Shown here: positions 3,549 to 5,446 of the stretch, piece by piece
Layout: the number at the start of each line of letters is the position of its first letter
Numbering within the stretch: position 1 is the stretch's first letter
Source of the DNA: CAYVBJ01 sp964415185
GTDB taxonomy: Bacteria; Bacteroidota; Rhodothermia; Balneolales; Balneolaceae
Direction: 5' to 3'
DNA: 5,446 nucleotides
Assembly (NCBI GenBank): GCA_964415185.1
Contig: CAYPZI010000171.1
Coordinates: forward strand, 1-5,446
The notes under the pieces: model-generated
Told to the model about the DNA's origin: nothing
Seen by the model: only the letters and a program-made list of their open reading frames with translations
Database searches by the model: none
Made by a program: the position numbers and the translations under genes

Positions 3549-5446
3549 ATGAAATCACAATTAAAACTATTACTTTTCCTTACAATAACTGCTTTGTTTT
3601 TATCTTGCGGCAATGATAACTCAACAGGCCCCAATTCAGATCCTGATCCCGTACCGGATCCTGATCCAGCACCCAATGTAATTTCTAAAGAGATTGGCCC
3701 GGACGGGGGTGAAATCACATCCGCAGATGGACTGCTTACCCTGACTTTTCCTGCCGGTGCCCTCGCCAGCGAAGAAACCATTACCATTGCACCGCTTGAT
3801 GCAGACAACTTGGGCTCTGAGTTTGATCAACTTGCGTCTGCTGAAGTTATAGCGGAAACGTATGAATTGGGTCCCGACGGATTGGAATTTGACCAGCCAG
3901 TAATGGTAAATTTTGATGTCAACCAAATACCGGCACAGAATAATGATACGCTGAGCATTGACTCTGGATTTCTGTTTACTTCATCAGACGGAGCACTTGA
4001 GTTACTTGACAGCCTGCAAACCATGGTTGATTTTAATGAAGGCACAGTTACCGTACAGGGACAATTATCACACTTTTCACCGCTGGCAACCTCGCAGGCA
4101 AATAATGGAGTTTCTTTTTTTGTTTTTGGGGTGCCGGATATGCTGGAAGTAGATGGAAGTTTTACAGCAAATGCCCAAATATTTGGTTCCATGGCTGGGC
4201 CACTGGCCGACATCGTTACCGTACCCGGGCCTGCCAGGTACGAAGACAGGTCCGGAAATCCCATCGTATCTACTACCAGTCCGCCTTCCGGAGAATTACC
4301 GGGTAATTCCACCAATGGATTTATCGGTTCTTTTGATTATACCTGTAATGACCTGGGATTGGGTATATATCAAAGCGATTTATCGGTACAGGTAATCTTT
4401 AATCTTGATTCGGAAGAGATCCAGGCAGAAAGTTTTGCCAATTTTTTAACTACAGTTAACTGCGTAGAAGAGATGCCGGCAACCGTTAATCTGCAAATTG
4501 CATTAGATGGCGATGGTTCCGGCTCGGTTTCAAGCAATCCCGCCGGTATTGAGTGCCCGGATGACTGCGCAGAAGAATACAATGAGGATACGAAAGTTAC
4601 ACTTACAGCCACACCCGGTGAGGGTTCCGTGTTTGTTACATGGAGCGGTGATATAGCTGATAATGCACCTCAGGACTCTGTTATCATAGTCACTATGAAT
4701 CAGGCTCGAAATATAACAGCCACCTTCGCGCAGCAACAAGCACAATCCTTTATGCTGACGGTGCTAAAAGATGGCACCGGCACCGGTACTGTGACCAGTG
4801 ACCCGCCCGGTATCGACTTTGGAAGCGATAATACTGAAGATTATGATGAAAACACCATGGTTACACTCACAGCCACACCCGATGAAGGTTCTGTTTTTGA
4901 AGGTTGGAGTGGAGATATTGGAAGTGGGAACAACCCGGACAGTCCATCTATTCAGGTTACTATGGATCAGGCCCGCTCGGTAACAGCCACTTTTGATGTG
5001 AAACAAACCGGTAGTGCCCCAGACGTCTTTTCAGCGGGTACCGGTTCCCCACGGGAAATAAGTTGGATCCCCAACCCGTGGGCAGGGCTCAATTTCAACA
5101 CTGATTGTGAATACCTGATGGTTATTGCAGGTAGGGATCTTGCATTTGTAGATCCATGTACCGGAGATATATTGGTTGTGTTTGACATTACCTCTGATAT
5201 AGCTACAACGGGTTTGAATGGTGTGATTCCATTGCTTCCGGTTGAAGATGCCAATGGAGTAACCAGGAATTGGTTGCTGGTCACCTCAGAAAGTAGTGGC
5301 TGGTTAATTATGGAAATTGTACTTGATGATGACGGTAAACCACAAATGGGTGTAATTCGGGGCAAAAACGGAGGATTCATAGTATCGGCAAAGGGTAAGG
5401 GTGACACAACTGGTGGAACAAGCAGCGCAATCGTTACCAGCCGATT
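3549..5446 (+). CDS. Secreted multidomain lipoprotein: ZU5-like, Ig-like and InlB-B-type repeats (3' end outside window)
   Basis: The frame stays open for 632 codons to the window edge, so the C-terminus is missing. Residues 1-20 form a lipoprotein signal peptide: K3/K6-type charge, a Leu/Phe/Thr core and lipobox F-L-S-C20, with Phe rather than the usual Leu at -3. A flexible linker follows, including S-T-G-P and two D-P-D-P-x-P units (31-42). Residues 44-182 resemble ZU5 domains (G50-P-D-G-G...F67-P-A-G-A-L, ending H175-F-S-P-L-A). Residues 187-310 look like an Ig-type beta domain with a possible C266-C305 disulfide. Two bacterial repeats of the divergent InlB B-repeat type follow (313-395 and 401-486; W365/W453 with S-G-D-I). 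Residues 487-632 are not recognised; C520-E-Y-L...V-D-P-C537 resembles a beta-propeller blade. The protein is likely anchored in the outer membrane, possibly surface exposed, with a binding or adhesion role that is inferred from architecture alone. It is transcribed divergently from the sigma-kinase operon. Confidence 0.9.
   Translation, partial: MKSQLKLLLFLTITALFLSCGNDNSTGPNSDPDPVPDPDPAPNVISKEIGPDGGEITSADGLLTLTFPAGALASEETITIAPLDADNLGSEFDQLASAEVIAETYELGPDGLEFDQPVMVNFDVNQIPAQNNDTLSIDSGFLFTSSDGALELLDSLQTMVDFNEGTVTVQGQLSHFSPLATSQANNGVSFFVFGVPDMLEVDGSFTANAQIFGSMAGPLADIVTVPGPARYEDRSGNPIVSTTSPPSGELPGNSTNGFIGSFDYTCNDLGLGIYQSDLSVQVIFNLDSEEIQAESFANFLTTVNCVEEMPATVNLQIALDGDGSGSVSSNPAGIECPDDCAEEYNEDTKVTLTATPGEGSVFVTWSGDIADNAPQDSVIIVTMNQARNITATFAQQQAQSFMLTVLKDGTGTGTVTSDPPGIDFGSDNTEDYDENTMVTLTATPDEGSVFEGWSGDIGSGNNPDSPSIQVTMDQARSVTATFDVKQTGSAPDVFSAGTGSPREISWIPNPWAGLNFNTDCEYLMVIAGRDLAFVDPCTGDILVVFDITSDIATTGLNGVIPLLPVEDANGVTRNWLLVTSESSGWLIMEIVLDDDGKPQMGVIRGKNGGFIVSAKGKGDTTGGTSSAIVTSR
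3639..3674 (+). repeat. Tandem 18-bp duplication encoding Asp-Pro-Asp-Pro-x-Pro twice
   Basis: Two 18-bp units (3639-3656 and 3657-3674) share an identical 11-bp core, GATCCTGATCC, and differ at four later bases. They encode D-P-D-P-V-P and D-P-D-P-A-P. The unit lies just behind the lipidated cysteine and acts as a stiff, acidic spacer that lifts the folded domains from the membrane. Such tracts can gain or lose units by slippage without shifting frame. Confidence 0.8.
4485..5006 (+). repeat. Two InlB-B-type repeat domains with 264-bp register
   Basis: Residues 313-395 and 401-486 of the lipoprotein align one to one with an 88-residue offset. Shared landmarks are D-G-x-G-x-G-x-V, P-x-G-I, V-T-L-T-A-T-P, E-G-S-V-F, W-S-G-D-I, V-T-M-x-Q-A-R and T-A-T-F. 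At DNA level the V-T-L-T-A-T-P blocks (4596 and 4860 onward) remain nearly identical, indicating tandem duplication. The first copy has Cys336 and Cys340; the second has Phe424 and Asn428 there. Confidence 0.85.

Noticed and set aside
3542..3616. ATG at 3542 as a start codon or leader peptide
   Set aside because: It is out of frame with the lipoprotein, only 1 nt after AAGG, and ends after 24 codons with no sensible peptide. The ATG at 3549 gives a proper lipoprotein signal peptide.
3527..4315. Overlapping leftward open frames opposite the lipoprotein gene
   Set aside because: They are antisense to the lipoprotein. Their Gly-Ser-rich tract is just the reverse reading of the Asp-Pro codons, and they have no start signals or domain features.
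4485..5006. Repeats as CRISPR or a mobile element
   Set aside because: The repeats are two in-frame protein domains with 264-bp spacing. There are no short identical repeats with unique spacers, transposase genes or terminal inverted repeats in the window.
4967..5407. Leftward 146-codon open frame opposite the lipoprotein C-terminal part
   Set aside because: Ser/Pro/Ile-rich antisense reading with no domain pattern. The rightward frame continues a clear multidomain protein.

Overview
The window looks like a stretch of a Bacteroidota-type chromosome, most likely Balneolota/Rhodothermota or a close relative. The clues are moderate-to-low GC, AT-rich starts with weak Shine-Dalgarno signals, a paired ECF sigma factor and TPR receptor kinase of a kind common in those phyla, and a secreted lipoprotein whose mature N-terminus carries a Cys-Gly-Asn...Ser-Thr-Gly-Pro stretch of a style often seen there. 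The assignment is inferred from protein character only.

Layout. Positions 1-84 hold only a possible 24-codon C-terminus of a rightward gene. The left 60% of the window (85-3282) is a two-gene leftward operon. Its first gene is an ECF-type sigma factor of 211 aa (2647-3282). Six bases later comes an 851-aa membrane-anchored Hanks-type Ser/Thr kinase with nine TPR-like repeats (85-2640). A 266-bp divergent intergenic region (3283-3548) separates this operon from a rightward gene that runs off the right edge (3549-5446). That gene encodes a lipoprotein with a ZU5-like domain, a probable Ig-like domain, two 88-residue-spaced InlB-B-type repeats and an unassigned C-terminal part.

How the parts may work together. 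No anti-sigma gene is visible, and the kinase occupies the place an anti-sigma factor would normally take. The sigma factor's region 2.2 reads D-T-T-A where classical ECF sigmas have an acidic D-A-E-D-like patch. That fits activation by phosphorylation, as known for Vibrio EcfP/PknT. The kinase's TPR half would lie across the membrane from the kinase and sense a protein or peptide. Whether the divergent lipoprotein is the output, the sensed partner or just a neighbour is unknown.

The most interesting items are the putative phospho-switch in sigma, the exact 42-residue TPR register, a perfect 12-bp palindrome inside a good sigma70-like promoter for the operon, and the uncharacterised lipoprotein architecture.
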